From Gammaproteobacteria bacterium (lineage in GTDB: Bacteria; Pseudomonadota; Gammaproteobacteria; SZUA-21), in NCBI GenBank assembly GCA_027021095.1, contig JALUUZ010000420.1, forward strand, positions 1-8,375: a DNA stretch of 8,375 nucleotides, in the 5' to 3' direction. Of this stretch, positions 6,217 to 8,375 are shown one piece after another (position 1 is the first letter of the stretch; each line of letters starts with the position of its first letter). A program made the position numbers and the translations under genes. The notes beneath the pieces were generated by a model. The model was not told the DNA's origin and did no database searches. It saw only the letters and a program-made list of their open reading frames with translations.

Positions 6217-7563
6217 ATGAGGCTGGCGCACTTGATCTTCCCGCTGTTGGTACAGTTTTGCTTTGGCGCTACGGTCTTTGCAGAAAAACACCCGCCCGGC
6301 ATCAAACGCTGTCACACGGCATTGTTCGGACTGGATCATGCGCTGTCGTTGCAACAGCAGCGGCGGGAAATCTTCAGACGCTATTGCGGACGCACGCACG
6401 GATTCAAACCAGCAAAGCATTCGGAGCTCGACAGTGCCGCGGTCTGTGGTGTGTTGCGGGACGCCGGAACCAGCCTGGCGGATTTTCTCACCTATGCAAT
6501 GTTTTTTGCTCCACCGGATAAAATCAGGCAATGGTCACAGTGCATCGGCCGGCATGCCAATAAAAATCCGTTGGGCATTACCTTGTCGGCGAATTTCACC
6601 GGTAACCCCAAGGCGCCGTTTTTTATGTTTCTGTCGACCAAAAAACCGGCAGGAAAGACCGTGTTCAAGCTGTTCCGGTTGAATACGGTCAACTTGTTTT
6701 GCGAGAGCCGCTATCCGCACCCGTTGCCGGTCGATGTGCCGGTCGGACAGGCAGATCCCACTGCCGGTTATGAGTGCCGCTGGTTCGATACCGCGAACAG
6801 GCGTGCATTGGTCGTTACGGAAATCATCGAGCGCCAGGCAAGACGGCTGTTCGGCCTTATTCCCTGGTTTCCGTATCACAAGAAACACCACCTTGCGTTT
6901 GCCGTGAATGACGATCGCCTTGCCGGCCGGCAGTCAGGCGACTATGTAAAGCTGTTGGTGCGGGAGTATATCCCGGTCCGGGCCGCGAGCAGGAGACTGT
7001 GCGGTAGAGCCGCCGGGTTCAGTCGCGGCAGGGACTGCAGCCTGAAGGAACAGCAGCGTGGCCTGGCGGGCGAGTGGTGTTATGTTACCGAGGTTCGGTT
7101 GGAAAGGAATCTGAATCCCGACAGCAGAGCCTACTGGAAACTGCTGGGCGAACCGGAGTTGTATTGCTCGGCGCGCAAGCCGTGTTCAGAGTCGGAATCG
7201 ATGAAGCCGTATCGCTGGATTCTTGGAAAAGTCACGGCCGATCCCGGTCACCGCGGAATCCGGGCTGTCGTCGTCTCCAATACCAGAAACGTGAGATTTC
7301 GCCTGTGTTCCTGGGGCGAATTCATCAGAAAAAAACCCAGGATGAAGGTAGCCAAGGTGTATCCGTTGGAGTACGGGAGGGATATTGCTTTCAAGGTTTA
7401 CAACGGTGCCCACGCAGAACTGCATGGGAGGATGAATGGCGTGAGTTTTCGTATCAAGAAACTGGGCCGGAGTCACCCTTACCTGCGCAGGCTTTATAGA
7501 TCCACTTCCAGCTCCGGCCAGGTGGTTTATGTCTACCGCCCGGTCAAAAAGCAACCTGACTGA
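6217..7563 (+). CDS. Secreted cysteine-rich protein of unknown function
   Basis: Not recognised. The 448-residue product begins with a Sec signal peptide (MRLAHLIFPLLVQFCFGATVFA, shown here as MRLAHLIF...TVFA) with likely cleavage after A22 (V-F-A before EK). The mature part has 12 cysteines, an even number: C32, C57, C77, C109, C162, C187, C262, C274, C288, C317, C323 and C364. This fits up to six disulfides and a periplasmic or extracellular location. It is basic overall, with many Arg and Lys, and has no further membrane segment, no repeat and no familiar catalytic motif. The N-terminal third (to about residue 110) looks helical and holds four of the cysteines; the rest looks mixed or beta-rich. 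The cysteine-free last 84 residues are strongly basic. It is followed after 16 bases by a membrane-protein gene and so probably leads a two-gene operon. Any enzymatic role would be a guess. Confidence 0.88.
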   Translation: MRLAHLIFPLLVQFCFGATVFAEKHPPGIKRCHTALFGLDHALSLQQQRREIFRRYCGRTHGFKPAKHSELDSAAVCGVLRDAGTSLADFLTYAMFFAPPDKIRQWSQCIGRHANKNPLGITLSANFTGNPKAPFFMFLSTKKPAGKTVFKLFRLNTVNLFCESRYPHPLPVDVPVGQADPTAGYECRWFDTANRRALVVTEIIERQARRLFGLIPWFPYHKKHHLAFAVNDDRLAGRQSGDYVKLLVREYIPVRAASRRLCGRAAGFSRGRDCSLKEQQRGLAGEWCYVTEVRLERNLNPDSRAYWKLLGEPELYCSARKPCSESESMKPYRWILGKVTADPGHRGIRAVVVSNTRNVRFRLCSWGEFIRKKPRMKVAKVYPLEYGRDIAFKVYNGAHAELHGRMNGVSFRIKKLGRSHPYLRRLYRSTSSSGQVVYVYRPVKKQPD

Positions 7564-7567
7564 CGGC

Positions 7568-7572
7568 GGGGA
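7568..7572 (+). promoter_or_regulatory. Ribosome binding site for a GTG start
   Basis: GGGGA lies 7 bases before GTG 7580. No in-frame start lies upstream within the gap after the preceding stop, and the first in-frame ATG is far inside the conserved-looking membrane part, so GTG is the likely start. Confidence 0.6.
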
Positions 7573-7579
7573 ACGTGTA

Positions 7580-8375
7580 GTGGATAAGGACAGTGAAAAA
7601 ATATCATCCTGGCAGGCTGTGTTGCGTAACTGGTGGCAGTGCTATGTGCGAGCACAACGTGACCGAAACGCGAGCGGCGCACAGGACGAGACGGAGCTTT
7701 CCGTCGACGAATGGCGCCGGCAGCACGACACGGCGTCGAATACCTTGCGTAGCGTATCATTGACGATAGTGGTCTACAGCCTGTTCTGTCTGCTGACACT
7801 CGCCGGTGAGATCAAGTACAGCCATCATGAACTGCGCCAGGAGTTGTCGAAGGTATCCAAAGCACCAATCGACTACAAGGACAAAACAAAAAAGCCAACC
7901 GTTGGTAAGCGCGCGGACGACAGCCCGCCACGGACTAAGATAAAGGTGCCCTTTGCGGACACCGAAATCGATTTCTATAACTTTTTACTGATAGGGCCGA
8001 TGATCCTGATCGGTTTTACCGTGTATATGCAGATTTTCGTCGAGCATCTGCATCGCATCGGCATGCACAGTCAAAGCAGGCCCCTGCCCTACTTTTTCAA
8101 CGTCGACAGGCCGTTCAGTACGGTCGCAACGAATTTTCTGTTCTATTGGCTGACGCCGGGCATCGTACTGTTGTTTGCGGTGCAGACTTACAAGATATCC
8201 ACTGCTTACGAAGACAACAGCGAGTTTTCTTTTTTGATGGTGCTGGCGTTGAGCACCCTGTTCTGGCTGGTGACACTGAATAAAAGAAGACTCGACCTGG
8301 ATGCGCCCTATTCCCATCGCCGCCATCTGTACCTGCGCATCCTGCAGCTTACGCGCTGGTTCTGCGTGATCGGGA
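7580..8375 (+). CDS. Multi-pass membrane protein, partial at right edge, GTG start
   Basis: The frame stays open from GTG 7580 to the window end (265 codons seen). An N-terminal hydrophilic part (about residues 1-55) holds ETELSVDEWRRQHDTASNTLRSVS. It is followed by a first membrane segment (about 56-76), then a charged ~50-residue loop rich in Lys/Asp (77-122). Next come VPFADTEIDFYNF and a second membrane segment (about 134-154, LLIGPMILIGFTVYMQIFV). Further segments lie at about 181-203 and 216-233, and another may begin near 253. The short beta-like VPFADTEI run just before LIGP resembles, from memory, the membrane-anchor part of some uncharacterised or pentapeptide-repeat bacterial proteins, where it precedes a C-terminal soluble domain. 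That domain, if any, is outside the window. The 16-base gap to the secreted protein upstream suggests coexpression and possibly a shared complex. Function unknown. Confidence 0.85.
   Translation, partial: MDKDSEKISSWQAVLRNWWQCYVRAQRDRNASGAQDETELSVDEWRRQHDTASNTLRSVSLTIVVYSLFCLLTLAGEIKYSHHELRQELSKVSKAPIDYKDKTKKPTVGKRADDSPPRTKIKVPFADTEIDFYNFLLIGPMILIGFTVYMQIFVEHLHRIGMHSQSRPLPYFFNVDRPFSTVATNFLFYWLTPGIVLLFAVQTYKISTAYEDNSEFSFLMVLALSTLFWLVTLNKRRLDLDAPYSHRRHLYLRILQLTRWFCVIG

Noticed and set aside
6139..6531. Minus-strand frame of 130 codons
   Set aside because: Overlaps the 5' part of the secreted protein, whose signal peptide and AAGGAG site are clear.
7533..7799. Minus-strand frame of 88 codons
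   Set aside because: Overlaps the end of the secreted protein and the start of the membrane protein, with no SD or recognisable features; the plus-strand frame has membrane segments and a good SD.
7985..8326. Minus-strand frame of 113 codons
   Set aside because: Antisense to the hydrophobic part of the membrane protein at the right edge; composition is that of a shadow frame.

Overview
The window looks like chromosomal DNA from a Gram-negative proteobacterium, probably a gammaproteobacterium of moderate GC (estimated by eye at about half). The reasons are the Sec signal peptides, a lipobox lipoprotein, several polytopic inner-membrane proteins, SD-type ribosome sites, and an HNH protein that from memory resembles a chromosomal family common in gammaproteobacteria. 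No database was consulted, so the taxonomic call is an inference.

Layout: five genes run on the minus strand. Read right to left in transcription order, they are a four-helix membrane protein (5586-6014), a small Sel1-type lipoprotein (4845-5459), a large secreted Sel1-repeat protein of about 18 repeats (2258-4510), a polytopic membrane protein with a cysteine-bearing extracytoplasmic loop (1010-2116), and an HNH endonuclease that runs off the left edge (1-495). A gap of about 510 bases (496-1009) separates the HNH gene from the others. It holds a short 15-bp tandem repeat fused to a strong imperfect dyad. To the right, after a divergent intergenic region (6015-6216), two genes run on the plus strand as a likely operon: a secreted protein with 12 cysteines in its mature part (6217-7563), and a multi-pass membrane protein (7580 to the right edge) that starts at GTG.

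How the genes may fit together: apart from the HNH gene, every product is predicted to be membrane-bound or exported. Two carry Sel1 repeats, which in known proteins are alpha/alpha solenoids used for protein-protein contact. Two others carry even numbers of cysteines in parts predicted to lie outside the cytoplasm. This suggests an envelope-associated group, but nothing in the sequence gives a reaction or substrate, and the minus- and plus-strand halves may be unrelated. No tRNA, rRNA, CRISPR array, insertion sequence or phage gene was seen. The best candidates for something undescribed are the secreted cysteine-rich protein with its membrane partner, and the membrane protein next to the Sel1 protein.
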